Source: Eubacterium sp. (lineage in GTDB: Bacteria; Bacillota_A; Clostridia; Lachnospirales; Lachnospiraceae). Taken from it: a DNA stretch of 34,080 nucleotides. Shown here in pieces: positions 16,345 through 25,219 of the stretch (the stretch's first letter is position 1; each line of letters starts with the position of its first letter). The position numbers were made by a program, and so were the translations under genes. The stretch spans positions 1-34,080 of the forward strand of contig JAILEL010000209.1 in the NCBI GenBank assembly GCA_024687845.1, given 5' to 3'. The notes below the pieces were generated by a model. That model saw nothing but the letters and a program-made list of their open reading frames with translations, was not told where the DNA came from and did no database searches.

Positions 16345-16409
16345 GTGCGATTTTAACAAAAAATCAAAAGGATGGTTGACCATAATATACATAATCAGAT
16401 GGAGTGAGT

Positions 16410-16476
16410 TGTGGATAACTATATTTGAAAAGCCAATAAAATCGGGTTATTAACAAAGTTATCCACATTATCCACA
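16410..16476. promoter_or_regulatory. DnaA-box cluster
   Basis: Three perfect DnaA boxes are present: TGTGGATAA on the minus strand (16410-16418) and two directly abutting TTATCCACA boxes on the plus strand (16459-16467 and 16468-16476). A one-mismatch TTATTAACA lies at 16447-16455. A very A/T-rich stretch follows (16500-16590). No dnaA, dnaN or rpmH is nearby, so a titration or regulatory cluster, or a secondary DnaA site, is more likely than oriC. Confidence 0.65.
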
Positions 16477-16537
16477 TTTTCGGGGTAAACATAAGTTGAT
16501 TTTTTGAATCTCCAAAAATAAAAAAAATTCGTTACTT

Positions 16538-16554
16538 TGTAACAAAAATGTAAA
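16538..16554 (+). promoter_or_regulatory. WalR-type box upstream of hpf
   Basis: TGTAAC-N5-TGTAAA matches the same consensus as the boxes at 14368-14415. The spacer is five A residues in an A-rich stretch, so chance is more likely than for the paired boxes. It lies about 80 bp upstream of the best hpf -35 element. Confidence 0.4.
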
Positions 16555-16636
16555 AAAACAGAAGTTTTTATCGAAAATTTAATGGAAATCCGACCTTGAC
16601 AAAAACAGTATAATATGAAAAAATCAGCGGTTACGA

Positions 16637-16665
16637 TTGAATGATATGCATTGATGTGTTATAAT
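16637..16665 (+). promoter_or_regulatory. Probable sigma-A promoter of hpf
   Basis: TTGAAT (16637-16642), 17 bp, and a perfect TATAAT (16660-16665) predict a start near 16672 and a leader of about 150 nt. A second weaker candidate, TTGTTT-17 bp-TATATA (16700-16728), lies downstream and would give a leader of about 85 nt. Confidence 0.65.
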
Positions 16666-16821
16666 CTCTGTAACGTATTATCTTATTGGAACTAGTGCAT
16701 TGTTTTATGGAAAAAAGTATAGTATATAATCGATAGATACCATACATCGTGTTTGATTATCTGACAATGTGCTGAGTGGGGAATGATTGATACGTAATCT
16801 AGCGAGAAGGAGAACAAAACT

Positions 16822-17352
16822 ATGAAATATGACATCTCAGGAAAAAACATTGATTTAACAGAGGGACTGAAATCAGCGATTTATGATAAGCTTGGCAGAC
16901 TTGAGAAGTTTTTTGCGGAGGATGCTAAGGCACAGGTTACTCTATCTGTAGAGAAGGAGAGACAAAAGATAGAGGTTACAATTCCTTTGAAGGGACATAT
17001 TATCAGAGCTGAACAGGTTAGTGATGATATGTATGTATCAATAGATATGGTTGCAGAGATTATTGAGCGCCAGGTTGTAAGATATAAGAAGAAAATCATT
17101 GATCAGAATCAGGACGCAGCATACTTCCAGGATAGATTCCTTGAGGAAGAAGACACAGAGGACTATGATGAGATTCAGATCATCAGAAGTAAGAGGTTTG
17201 GTGTAAAACCTATGTATCCAGAGGATGCATGTGTTCAGATGGAACTTCTTGGTCACAGCTTCTTCGTATTCAGAAATGCTGAAACAAATGAGGTCAATGT
17301 TGTATATAAGAGAAAAGGAAATACCTACGGACTTATTGAGCCAGAGTTCTAA
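16822..17352 (+). CDS. hpf: Ribosome hibernation-promoting factor, long form
   Basis: Long HPF binds the 30S decoding region and pairs 70S ribosomes into inactive 100S dimers in slow growth. The 176-residue protein has the N-terminal HPF/YfiA domain (residues 1-95, MKYDISGKNIDLTEGLKSAIYDKLGRLEKFF), a Glu/Asp-rich linker, and the C-terminal dimerisation domain (about 120-176, VKPMYPEDACVQMELLGHSFFVFRNAETNEVNVVYKRKGNTYGLIEP). Having both domains identifies the long form. AAGGAG lies 9 bp before the ATG. The long upstream region with promoter candidates, a WalR-type box and DnaA boxes suggests complex control. Confidence 0.97.
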   Translation: MKYDISGKNIDLTEGLKSAIYDKLGRLEKFFAEDAKAQVTLSVEKERQKIEVTIPLKGHIIRAEQVSDDMYVSIDMVAEIIERQVVRYKKKIIDQNQDAAYFQDRFLEEEDTEDYDEIQIIRSKRFGVKPMYPEDACVQMELLGHSFFVFRNAETNEVNVVYKRKGNTYGLIEPEF

Positions 17353-17417
17353 AATGATATTATTAACAAACAATTTACTGGTTCTAAACTAAAGAACATG
17401 ATATTTAAATGAAATTG

Positions 17418-17459
17418 ACAGTGGGAGTCTGGTTAACAAACTTCCACTGTTATATTTTT
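17418..17459 (+). terminator. Probable terminator after hpf
   Basis: ACAGTGGGAGT (17418-17428) pairs with ACTTCCACTGT (17440-17450), with one G-T pair, followed by TATATTTTT. The stem is long but the T run is broken. It lies just before the start of the next gene. Confidence 0.65.
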
Positions 17460-17480
17460 GAGTTTCAGGGGTTAGCTTGT

Positions 17481-18311
17481 ATGAAGTATTGTACCAGATG
17501 TGGACAAAAACTAAATGATGAAGATACCTTCTGCAGTAACTGCGGTATGCCCACAGGAGATATAATACAAGGCGAAGCAAGGATAAAAACTGTGGAATCT
17601 ACCAGAGTAGACAGACCAGAAATGAATGGAAGATATGATAGACAGTATGGACAGCAGAATGCTCAGTACAGGACTCAGCACAGTGGCCAGTATGATCCGA
17701 GATATAGCCATCCCAATAATGGAAGGCAATATACATATACTACAAGGCAGTATGATGGTCCAACCTCAAAACATCGAAAGATAAATCCTCTGATATTTGT
17801 GCCTTTTATTTTCTCCGGGATAATGCTTATAGCAGCCCTGTTAATTGCATTTAATATAAGGGGAGCATCAACTTATAAGGGTGCTGTCAATCATTTCTTT
17901 AATGCTCTTTCCTCTGGGGATAACAGAAAGGTTGTTTCGGTAATGATGCCGAGGAGAATGGAAAGAGCGGCAAATGAGGCTGCACGAAAGGGTGATCTTA
18001 AAGCCTTTGGCTATGATGACTTGTATGCGGCTGTGGATGATAAATATGGATATTATATGGATGACAATGTTGAGATACAGAAGGCTGAGATAGCCCAGAA
18101 GGAACAGCTTAACCGCACCTATATGAAAGAGGTTGAAAGAAAACTTATTAAACAGATGGATGTGGAACTCGTGATTGAGGATGCATATGATATCGTTGCC
18201 GGATTTGACTATAGAGAAAATGGGAGCAGCGACTGGCATGATGAAACCATAAGATTTATATCGTACAAAGTTAAAGGAAAATGGTATGCAATTCCAGAGG
18301 ACTATTTATAA
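17481..18311 (+). CDS. Zinc-ribbon membrane protein of unknown function
   Basis: I do not recognise a named family. From the ATG at 17481 the 276-residue product has an N-terminal zinc ribbon (C4, C7, C18, C21 in CTRCG and CSNCG) and a Tyr/Gln/Arg-rich flexible linker (residues 51-93). A single transmembrane helix at about 103-126 (NPLIFVPFIFSGIMLIAALL) is followed by a roughly 150-residue C-terminal domain that is probably extracytoplasmic. The frame is open 24 codons further upstream, but that part overlaps the hpf terminator and lacks a ribosome site; GGGG lies 10 bp before the chosen ATG. The zinc ribbon-linker-TM-domain layout is common in Lachnospiraceae envelope proteins and echoes the kinase at 25.2 kb. 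Confidence 0.8.
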   Translation: MKYCTRCGQKLNDEDTFCSNCGMPTGDIIQGEARIKTVESTRVDRPEMNGRYDRQYGQQNAQYRTQHSGQYDPRYSHPNNGRQYTYTTRQYDGPTSKHRKINPLIFVPFIFSGIMLIAALLIAFNIRGASTYKGAVNHFFNALSSGDNRKVVSVMMPRRMERAANEAARKGDLKAFGYDDLYAAVDDKYGYYMDDNVEIQKAEIAQKEQLNRTYMKEVERKLIKQMDVELVIEDAYDIVAGFDYRENGSSDWHDETIRFISYKVKGKWYAIPEDYL

Positions 18312-18318
18312 GTTATAG

Positions 18319-18347
18319 TTGATTAGCGATATTTTTTTTGTTATAGT
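18319..18347 (+). promoter_or_regulatory. Sigma-A promoter of secA
   Basis: TTGATT (18319-18324), a 17-bp spacer and TATAGT (18342-18347) predict a start near 18354 and a leader of about 59 nt ending in GGAGG before the secA ATG. Confidence 0.7.
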
Positions 18348-18412
18348 AGTTAAATGGTTTATTTTAAGCATGACTAAATATATTTATTTTATAGAATTTT
18401 GGAGGAAAAACG

Positions 18413-21115
18413 ATGTCATTTGCTGACAAAATATTTGGTACGCATAGTGACCGGGAACTTAAGAAAATAAACCCCCTTGTTGATAAGATCCTGGCACTTG
18501 ACGAAAGTATGCAGAAACTTTCCGACGAAGAACTGAGGGCCAAAACTCCTGAGTTCAAGAAGAGACTTGAAAATGGGGAAACATTGGATGACATCCTCGT
18601 TGAAGCATTTGCTGCAGTAAGAGAAGCTGCATACAGAGCTATTGGTCTTAAGCCATTCCCTGTTCAGATCATGGGTGGAATCATTCTTCATCAGGGACGT
18701 CTTGCTGAGATGAGAACAGGTGAAGGTAAAACTCTTGTTTCTACAATGCCTGCTTATCTGAATGCTCTTGAGGGTAAAGGTGTGCATATCGTTACAGTTA
18801 ATGACTATCTGGCAAAGCGTGATGCTGAGTGGATGGGAAATGTACATAGATTCATGGGACTTACTGTAAGTGCTATTATGCATGACTTTTCAACTGAGGA
18901 AAGACAGGAAGCATATAAATGTGATATCACATATATCACAAATAACGAACTTGGTTTTGATTATCTGAGAGATAACATGGCAGTATATAAGGAGAAGCTC
19001 GTTCAGAGAGGTCTCCACTATGCAATCATCGATGAGATTGACTCTATTCTTATTGATGAGGCCAGAACACCACTTATTATTTCTGGTCAGAGTGGCAAAT
19101 CTACTGATATTTATAAAATGTGTGACTATTTGGCACGCCGTATGCAGAGAGGTACTGCTTCTACAGAAATCAGTAAGATGGATGCCATCATGGGAACTGA
19201 GATTGAAGAGGATGGAGATTATCTTGTAAATGAGAAGGACAAATTCATTGTCTTTACCGAACAGGGTGTTAAGGAGATTGAGCAGTTCTTCCATATCGAG
19301 AATCTTACAGATCCTGAGAATCTTGAGATTCACCATACTATGCTTCAGGCTGTAAGAGCTCATGCTCTCATGCATAGAGATCAGGACTACGTTGTAAAGG
19401 ATGATGAGGTACTCATCGTAGATGAATTTACAGGACGTATAATGCCAGGTAGAAGATTCAATGAAGGTCTTCATCAGGCTATTGAAGCTAAGGAAAATGT
19501 TAAGGTTAAGCGTGAGAGTAAGACTCTTGCTACTATCACTTTCCAGAACTTCTTCAATAAATATGAAAAGAAGGCAGGTATGACAGGTACTGCCCAGACT
19601 GAAGAAACAGAGTTCCGTGAGATTTACGGAATGGACGTTGTTGTAGTGCCTACAAATAAGCCTATAGCACGTATAGATTATAACGATTCTATTTTCAAAA
19701 CAAAGAAAGAAAAATTAGATGCAATCGTTGAGTCTGTTATTGAAGCTCATGAGAGACAGCAACCAGTTCTGGTTGGTACAGTAAATATTGATGCATCTGA
19801 GGAAATCAGTGGACTTCTTAAAAAGAGAGGCATTAAGCATAATGTGCTGAATGCAAAATACCATGAACAGGAAGCTGAGATTGTTGCACAGGCTGGCCGT
19901 GCAGGTGCAGTTACAATAGCAACTAACATGGCAGGTCGTGGTACTGATATTACTCTTGGTGGTAATGTAAAGAGTATGATTCCTGATATTCTGCATAAGC
20001 ACCATATTAAAGAGGAAATGGCTACTCCTGAGCAGATTAAGGAAGCTGAGGCAGAGGCAAATGAAATAGTTGAGAAGGAAGCTAAGATAGTACGTGAGGC
20101 AGGTGGACTTAAGGTAATCGGTACAGAGCGTCATGAGTCAAGACGTATTGATAACCAGCTCCGTGGACGTTCAGGACGTCAGGGAGATCCAGGTGAATCC
20201 AAGTTCTACCTTTCACTTGAAGATGATCTGATGCGCCTCTTCGGTTCTGAAAGAGTTATGGGTATATATGATACTCTGAAGATTCCAGAGGGTGAGGAGA
20301 TTGAACATAAGACAATTACCAAGTTTGTTGAGAAGGCTCAGAAGAAGATCGAGTCCAACAACTTCGCTGTCAGAAAGAGCCTGCTTGAATATGATCAGGT
20401 TAATAATGAGCAGCGTGAAGTTATTTACGCTGAGAGAAGAAAGGTTCTCGATGGCGAAAACATGCACGATACTGTTCGCGAAATGATTGAAGATACAGTA
20501 GGTGATTATGTTGAAAGAATAGCTTCATCAGAGGCTGATCCTTCAGAATGGGATATGAAGGAACTCAATGCAATGCTTGATCCAATTGTTCCATTTGGAA
20601 AGATTGAGCTTACAGATGATGAGAAGAATAAAGGAAATGCAAACGCTCTTAAGGAAAGACTTCAGAAACAGGCTCTTGATCTCTATGAGGAAAGATGTGA
20701 CGCAGAATTCGAAGATGCTGAACAGCTTAGCGAGATAGAGCGAGTTGTAATGCTTAAAACAGTAGATAAAAAATGGATGGATAACATTGACGACATGGAA
20801 CAGCTCCGTCAAGGTATCGGACTGCAGGGTTATGGAAACAGAGATCCAGTAGTAGAGTACAAGCTTCAGGGCTATGACATGTTCAATGCAATGATTGCAT
20901 CCATTAAGGAAGAGACAGCCCGTATCATGTTCCACATCAGACTGAAGCCTCAGGAAGAAGTGAAACGTGAGCAGGTTGCTAAGGAAACAGGCACAAATAA
21001 AGATGACACATTAAAGAAGGAACCAACAAAGAGAGCAGCGAAGAAGATCGGTAGAAACGATCCATGCCCATGCGGTTCCGGCCTCAAATACAAAAATTGT
21101 TGCGGTAGAGCTTGA
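18413..21115 (+). CDS. secA: Preprotein translocase ATPase SecA
   Basis: SecA drives export of unfolded preproteins through SecYEG using ATP. The 900-residue protein has Walker [11 protein letters not shown] near residues 100-109 and the DEAD-like segment [21 protein letters not shown]. It also has the preprotein cross-linking domain, helicase motif [32 protein letters not shown], and the helical scaffold. The C-terminus is a zinc-binding tail ([19 protein letters not shown]) that in other bacteria contacts SecB and ribosomes. It starts at an ATG after GGAGG. The last codons and the stop are part of a 64-bp palindromic repeat that is found again 118 bp downstream. Confidence 0.99.
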   Translation: MSFADKIFGTHSDRELKKINPLVDKILALDESMQKLSDEELRAKTPEFKKRLENGETLDDILVEAFAAVREAAYRAIGLKPFPVQIMGGIILHQGRLAEMRTGEGKTLVSTMPAYLNALEGKGVHIVTVNDYLAKRDAEWMGNVHRFMGLTVSAIMHDFSTEERQEAYKCDITYITNNELGFDYLRDNMAVYKEKLVQRGLHYAIIDEIDSILIDEARTPLIISGQSGKSTDIYKMCDYLARRMQRGTASTEISKMDAIMGTEIEEDGDYLVNEKDKFIVFTEQGVKEIEQFFHIENLTDPENLEIHHTMLQAVRAHALMHRDQDYVVKDDEVLIVDEFTGRIMPGRRFNEGLHQAIEAKENVKVKRESKTLATITFQNFFNKYEKKAGMTGTAQTEETEFREIYGMDVVVVPTNKPIARIDYNDSIFKTKKEKLDAIVESVIEAHERQQPVLVGTVNIDASEEISGLLKKRGIKHNVLNAKYHEQEAEIVAQAGRAGAVTIATNMAGRGTDITLGGNVKSMIPDILHKHHIKEEMATPEQIKEAEAEANEIVEKEAKIVREAGGLKVIGTERHESRRIDNQLRGRSGRQGDPGESKFYLSLEDDLMRLFGSERVMGIYDTLKIPEGEEIEHKTITKFVEKAQKKIESNNFAVRKSLLEYDQVNNEQREVIYAERRKVLDGENMHDTVREMIEDTVGDYVERIASSEADPSEWDMKELNAMLDPIVPFGKIELTDDEKNKGNANALKERLQKQALDLYEERCDAEFEDAEQLSEIERVVMLKTVDKKWMDNIDDMEQLRQGIGLQGYGNRDPVVEYKLQGYDMFNAMIASIKEETARIMFHIRLKPQEEVKREQVAKETGTNKDDTLKKEPTKRAAKKIGRNDPCPCGSGLKYKNCCGRA

Positions 21116-21172
21116 TTCACGCAGTGAATCAAGCTCCTAGGAAAAACTGTATGCAGTTTTTCCGTAGTAAGC
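21109..21172 (+). repeat. 64-bp double-hairpin repeat, copy 1 (overlaps secA stop)
   Basis: It comprises two palindromes in tandem: a 12-bp stem, AGCTTGATTCAC/GTGAATCAAGCT around GCA, and a 10-bp stem, GGAAAAACTG/CAGTTTTTCC around TATG, then GTAGTAAGC. The first arm supplies the secA stop codon (21113-21115). The second hairpin could act as a weak terminator. Confidence 0.95.
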
Positions 21173-21226
21173 GATAGGACGCAGAAAGCACGTCAGTGCT
21201 ATCTGAGGACTATTGCGTATACTGAT

Positions 21227-21290
21227 AGCTTGATTCACGCAGTGAATCAAGCTCCCAGGAAAAACTGTATGCAGTTTTTCCGTAGTAAGC
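21227..21290 (+). repeat. 64-bp double-hairpin repeat, copy 2
   Basis: This copy is identical to copy 1 at 63 of 64 bases, differing only at 21256 (C for T). The sequences after both copies contain further small hairpins with a GCAC stem (GCAC-GTCA-GTGC at 21188-21199; GCAC-AGGG-GTGC at 21305-21316). The whole 21109-21330 region therefore looks like an array of related palindromic modules. Confidence 0.95.
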
Positions 21291-21405
21291 CGCAGTGCTT
21301 GGAAAGCACAGGGGTGCTTTTCAAGGCAGGCGGAGTTCACTTAGATAACTATTTTATGCAGAAGATCGTTATTTAAGTAGGAATATTGTGAAAGGTGGTG
21401 ATTTG

Positions 21406-22525
21406 GTGCTTGAACTTGATGAGTATAAGCTAGAGCTTGGCAAGTACAGGACACCGCTGGCGGAAGTGAGGGATTCACTTTGACATCGCTGGCAAGCAAA
21501 ATAGAATAACTGAGCTTGAGGCATCTATGGAGGCTCCTGATTTTTGGGATGATATAGAAAAATCCGGTCAGGTCATGAAGGAGTTAAAGGGGCTGAAGAG
21601 CACGATTGAGAGTTACAATGAGATTCAGACCGCATTTGACGACATAGAAACCATGATTGAGATGGCTCAGGAGGACTCGGATGAAGAACTGATTCAGGAA
21701 ACGGGTGAAATGCTGCAGAGCTTTACTAAAAGATTTGAAGCATTCCGTATAGAAACTCTGCTTTCCGGAGAATTTGACAGTAACGATGCTACTGTAACAA
21801 TCCATGCGGGTGCAGGTGGAACTGAAGCCTGTGACTGGGTTAGTATGTTATACAGAATGTATACCAGATGGGCAGATAAGCATAAGTTTAAGCTTACTGT
21901 GCTGGATCTTCTAGATGGAGAAGAAGCCGGAATCAAGTCAGTAACATTTCAGGTTGAAGGCTACCATGCTTATGGTTATCTAAAATCTGAACATGGCGTT
22001 CACAGACTGGTTCGTATTTCTCCATTTAATGCTGCAGGAAAGAGACAGACATCCTTCTGCTCGGTTGATGTCATGCCGGTGATAGATGATTCTATAGATA
22101 TTGAAATAAATGATGATGATATAAGAATTGATACTTATCGTGCCAGTGGTGCAGGTGGACAGCATATCAATAAGACTTCGTCGGCTATCCGTATCACCCA
22201 CCTTCCTACCGGTATTGTGGTACAGTGTCAGAATGAGCGATCACAGCATCAGAATAAGGATCAGGCAATGAAAATGCTTAAATCCAAGCTGTACCTTCTT
22301 GAGAAAGCTAAGCAGGATGAACAGCTATCAGGTATCAGAGGTGATACAGGTGAAAATGGATTCGGCAGTCAGATACGTTCCTACGTTCTTCAGCCATATA
22401 CTATGGTTAAGGACCTTAGAACTTCCTTTGAAATGGGTGATGCTGGCAGAGTTTTGGATGGCGATATAGATGGATTTATAAATGCTTATCTGGCTTGGCT
22501 TAATATTGACAAGACAGATGAGTAA
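21406..22525 (+). CDS. prfB: Peptide chain release factor 2, expressed by programmed +1 frameshift
   Basis: RF2 ends translation at UGA and UAA. The gene is in two frames. A 25-codon first part starts at GTG 21406 (TTG 21403 is possible), 7 bp after AAAGGTGG, and reads LELDEYKLELGKYRTPLAEVRDSL to an in-frame TGA at 21481-21483. The site is CTTTGAC, the classic prfB slip, with AGGG a few bases upstream as internal Shine-Dalgarno. A +1 shift gives D-I-A and continues in frame from 21482 to the TAA at 22523. The roughly 372-residue product has the UGA-recognition tripeptide in ISPFNAAG and the GGQ motif in GAGGQHINKT. The ATG at 21527 is internal. Confidence 0.96.
21471..21484 (+). promoter_or_regulatory. 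prfB programmed frameshift site
   Basis: AGGG at 21469-21472 precedes CTT-TGA-C (21478-21484) by 5 bp. When RF2 is scarce the ribosome pauses at TGA, the P-site Leu tRNA slips from CTT to TTT, and RF2 is completed. This gives autoregulation, known from Escherichia coli and most bacteria. Confidence 0.95.
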
Positions 22526-22573
22526 TCAGAGTGTATAATAGTCGATTGATTAACTGATAAGAGAGGATATATT

Positions 22574-23782
22574 ATGGTAAATGTAGCTATTCTTGGATAC
22601 GGAACTGTGGGTTCCGGAGTTTTTAAGATAATAAATGAAAATAACAGCCATATATCCCGTCGTGCAGGCGATGACGTAAGAGTCAAATATGTTCTTGACC
22701 TCAGGGATTTCCCGGGAGATCCTGTAGAAGAAGTTCTCGTTCATGATGTTGATGTTATCATGGAGGATCCAGAGGTTGACGTTGTAGTTGAAGTTATGGG
22801 TGGAGTAAACCCTGCTTATCAATTTGTGAAGCGCGCACTGGATAATGGAAAAAGTGCATGCACCTCTAATAAGGAGCTTGTTGCAAAACATGGAGCAGAA
22901 CTCATTTCCATAGCTGAGGAGAATAATGTTAATTTCTTCTTCGAAGCATCTGTAGGTGGTGGAATATCTATTATTCGTCCACTCATTGAGTGTCTGACAG
23001 TTGATCATATTGAAGAGATTCAGGGAATAATGAATGGCACGACCAATTATATTCTTTCAAAAATGGAATTCGAGGGTGCTGACTTCAATACTGTTTTAAA
23101 GGATGCTCAGGATAAGGGTTATGCTGAAAGAAATCCTGAAGCAGATATCGAAGGCTATGACGCCTGCAGAAAGATTGCAATCCTTGCATCACTTGCTTAT
23201 GAGAAGCAGGTTGATTTTGAGGATATTTATACAGAAGGAATATCGGGAATTACGACAACTGATTTTGATTATGTTAAAAAAATCAATGCATCAATTAAGC
23301 TTCTCGGTATTGCAAGAAAAGAAGCGAGCATAACCTATGCGATGGTTGCGCCATTTGTGGTTTATAGTGACAATCCGCTTTATAATGTAAAGGATGTATT
23401 TAATGCTATTCTTGTAAAGGGTGACATGCTAGGTGATGTGATGTATTACGGCAAGGGCGCTGGTTCACTTCCAACAGCCAGTGCGGTAGTTTCTGACGTG
23501 GTTGATGCGATTAAGAGAAAGGGCTCAACTGCAAAGATATACTGGAAGAAGGATAAGAGAATCCTTGGTTCTGCGGATGCATTTACCACACCATTCTTCG
23601 TAAGAGTTAAAGGAACCGGTCTTGAGGATAAGATTAAAGAAAGCTTCGGAGAGGTTCAGTATTTAGAAGGAGATGCATCGCTTGGCGAGACTGCATTTAT
23701 TACTAAGGTGCTTTCAGGTTCAGAATTCGATCAGGCAATAGCAGGTTTTGACCTTGTCAGCCGTATTCGTGTGAGTGATTAA
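22574..23782 (+). CDS. hom: Homoserine dehydrogenase
   Basis: Hom reduces aspartate semialdehyde to homoserine with NAD(P)H, leading to threonine and methionine. The 402-residue protein has the nucleotide-binding loop VAILGYGTVGSGVFKII at residues 4-20, the core LVAKHGAELISIAEENNVNFFFEASVGGGISII, and the GIMNGTTNYILSKM and GKGAGSLPTASAVVSD motifs. The C-terminal region (about 330-402) resembles an ACT domain in position but is short and lacks the usual PGVL motif, so threonine feedback may be altered. GAGAGGA precedes the ATG. It lies upstream of lysC on the same strand, with thrB and thrC not in view. Confidence 0.95.
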   Translation: MVNVAILGYGTVGSGVFKIINENNSHISRRAGDDVRVKYVLDLRDFPGDPVEEVLVHDVDVIMEDPEVDVVVEVMGGVNPAYQFVKRALDNGKSACTSNKELVAKHGAELISIAEENNVNFFFEASVGGGISIIRPLIECLTVDHIEEIQGIMNGTTNYILSKMEFEGADFNTVLKDAQDKGYAERNPEADIEGYDACRKIAILASLAYEKQVDFEDIYTEGISGITTTDFDYVKKINASIKLLGIARKEASITYAMVAPFVVYSDNPLYNVKDVFNAILVKGDMLGDVMYYGKGAGSLPTASAVVSDVVDAIKRKGSTAKIYWKKDKRILGSADAFTTPFFVRVKGTGLEDKIKESFGEVQYLEGDASLGETAFITKVLSGSEFDQAIAGFDLVSRIRVSD

Positions 23783-23893
23783 TGTATCATTCTGCATTTA
23801 ATTAAAATTGTTATTGAAACTGACGGGTGAGTTGATAATATATAAAATGTATTGGTCAGTATTTGGGGGAGAAATAAACGGGAGGCATAAATT

Positions 23894-25096
23894 ATGCTAA
23901 TAGTAAAGAAGTTCGGTGGTACCTCTGTTGGTAACAGAGACAGGATCTTTAATGTCGCTAACAGATGCATCGAAGATTACAAAAAAGGAAATGATGTTGT
24001 AGTTGTTCTTTCTGCTATGGGTAAATATACTGATGTTCTTATTGACATGGCAAAAGAAATTAATCCTAATCCCCCAAAAAGAGAGATGGATATGATTCTG
24101 ACGACCGGTGAACAGCAGTCAGTTGCACTTATGGCTATGGCCATGGCAAGTCTGGGAGTTCCTGCGGTTTCTCTGAATGCGTATCAGGTGGCTATGCACA
24201 CAAGCAGTGTATATAGCAATGCGCGTATTAAGAGAATTGATACAGAAAGAATCAAAAATGAGCTGGAGCAGCACAAGATTGTTATTGTTACCGGCTTCCA
24301 GGGAGTTAATAAGTATGATGATTATACAACCCTTGGACGTGGCGGTTCAGATACTACGGCAGTTGCTATTGCAGCAGCCCTTCATGCAGATAAATGCGAG
24401 ATTTATACAGATGTAGATGGAGTCTACACAGCAGACCCAAGAAAGGTTAAGGGAGCTCGTAAGCTTGAACAGGTTACCTATGATGAAATGCTTGAGCTGG
24501 CAACTCTTGGAGCCGGAGTTCTGCACAATCGTTCTGTAGAATTAGCAAAGAAATATGGAGTACGTCTTGTAGTACGTTCAAGTCTGAATACAAATGAAGG
24601 AACCGTCGTAAGGGAGGGAAGTAAAATGGAAAAAATGATAGTAAGCGGAGTTGCTGCTGATCCGGATGCAGCCAGAGTTGCAGTAGTAGGACTTAAGGAT
24701 GAGCCAGGAGTTGCATTTAAACTTTTCAACGCACTCGCAAAGGCAAATATAAATATAGATATGATTCTTCAGTCAATCGGTCGTCATGGAAAGAAGGATA
24801 TCTCATTTACATGTACAGATGAAGATGCAGATCTTGCAAAGCAGATTATTGAAGAGCAGATGGATTTTGAAGACTTAGATGTTGATAAGAATGTATCAAA
24901 GGTATCTATAGTAGGTGCCGGAATGCAGAGTAATGCAGGTGTTGCTGCAAAAATGTTCGAAGCTCTTTTTGATGCAAATATCAATATCAGAATGATTTCT
25001 ACATCAGAAATCAGAGTAACAGTTCTTATTAACGAGAAAGATACTGAACGTGCTATGAATGCAATTCATGATAAGTTCAATCTAGGAAATGACTAA
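23894..25096 (+). CDS. lysC: Aspartate kinase with two C-terminal ACT domains
   Basis: Aspartate kinase phosphorylates L-aspartate, the first step towards lysine, threonine and methionine. The 400-residue protein begins LIVKKFGGTSVG and has the catalytic TTLGRGGSDTTAVAIAA and IYTDVDGVYTADPR motifs. Two ACT domains follow, about 260-330 (VAVVGLKDEPGVAFKLFNALAKANI) and 335-400 (VSIVGAGMQSNAGVAAKMFEALFDANI), so feedback by lysine and/or threonine is expected. GGGAGG lies 8 bp before the ATG. The 111-bp gap after hom shows no lysine riboswitch or T-box. A strong bidirectional terminator follows. Confidence 0.96.
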   Translation: MLIVKKFGGTSVGNRDRIFNVANRCIEDYKKGNDVVVVLSAMGKYTDVLIDMAKEINPNPPKREMDMILTTGEQQSVALMAMAMASLGVPAVSLNAYQVAMHTSSVYSNARIKRIDTERIKNELEQHKIVIVTGFQGVNKYDDYTTLGRGGSDTTAVAIAAALHADKCEIYTDVDGVYTADPRKVKGARKLEQVTYDEMLELATLGAGVLHNRSVELAKKYGVRLVVRSSLNTNEGTVVREGSKMEKMIVSGVAADPDAARVAVVGLKDEPGVAFKLFNALAKANINIDMILQSIGRHGKKDISFTCTDEDADLAKQIIEEQMDFEDLDVDKNVSKVSIVGAGMQSNAGVAAKMFEALFDANINIRMISTSEIRVTVLINEKDTERAMNAIHDKFNLGND

Positions 25097-25141
25097 AAAT
25101 CTAAGCTATAATTTCTAAAATGAAATAATTGAAATGAATTA

Positions 25142-25198
25142 AAAAAGAGACGGTTCTTTACGGCTCACCAAGGGAGCTTATAAGAACTGTCTCTTTTT
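25142..25198. terminator. Bidirectional terminator between lysC and the Ser/Thr kinase
   Basis: A 17-bp stem, 25142-25158 with 25182-25198, has one G-T pair. It is flanked by A residues on the left and T residues on the right and sits between two convergent genes. Confidence 0.95.
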
Positions 25199-25219
25199 AT
25201 TGTACTTTATTGTTTAAGA

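Noticed and set aside
16410..16590. Chromosomal replication origin
   Set aside because: DnaA boxes and an A/T-rich tract are present, but no dnaA, dnaN, rpmH, gyr or parAB genes flank the site and gene orientation does not switch symmetrically. It is kept as a DnaA-box cluster only.
16596..16614. Promoter made of TTGACA and TATAAT near 16.6 kb
   Set aside because: The two perfect hexamers are only 7 bp apart, too close for sigma-A; neither has a partner at 16-18 bp.
21406..22525. prfB as a pseudogene because of the in-frame TGA
   Set aside because: The stop lies at the exact conserved frameshift site with the upstream AGGG, the normal state of bacterial prfB.
23783..23893. Lysine riboswitch or T-box before lysC
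   Set aside because: The gap is only 111 bp and shows none of the conserved elements or a terminator hairpin.
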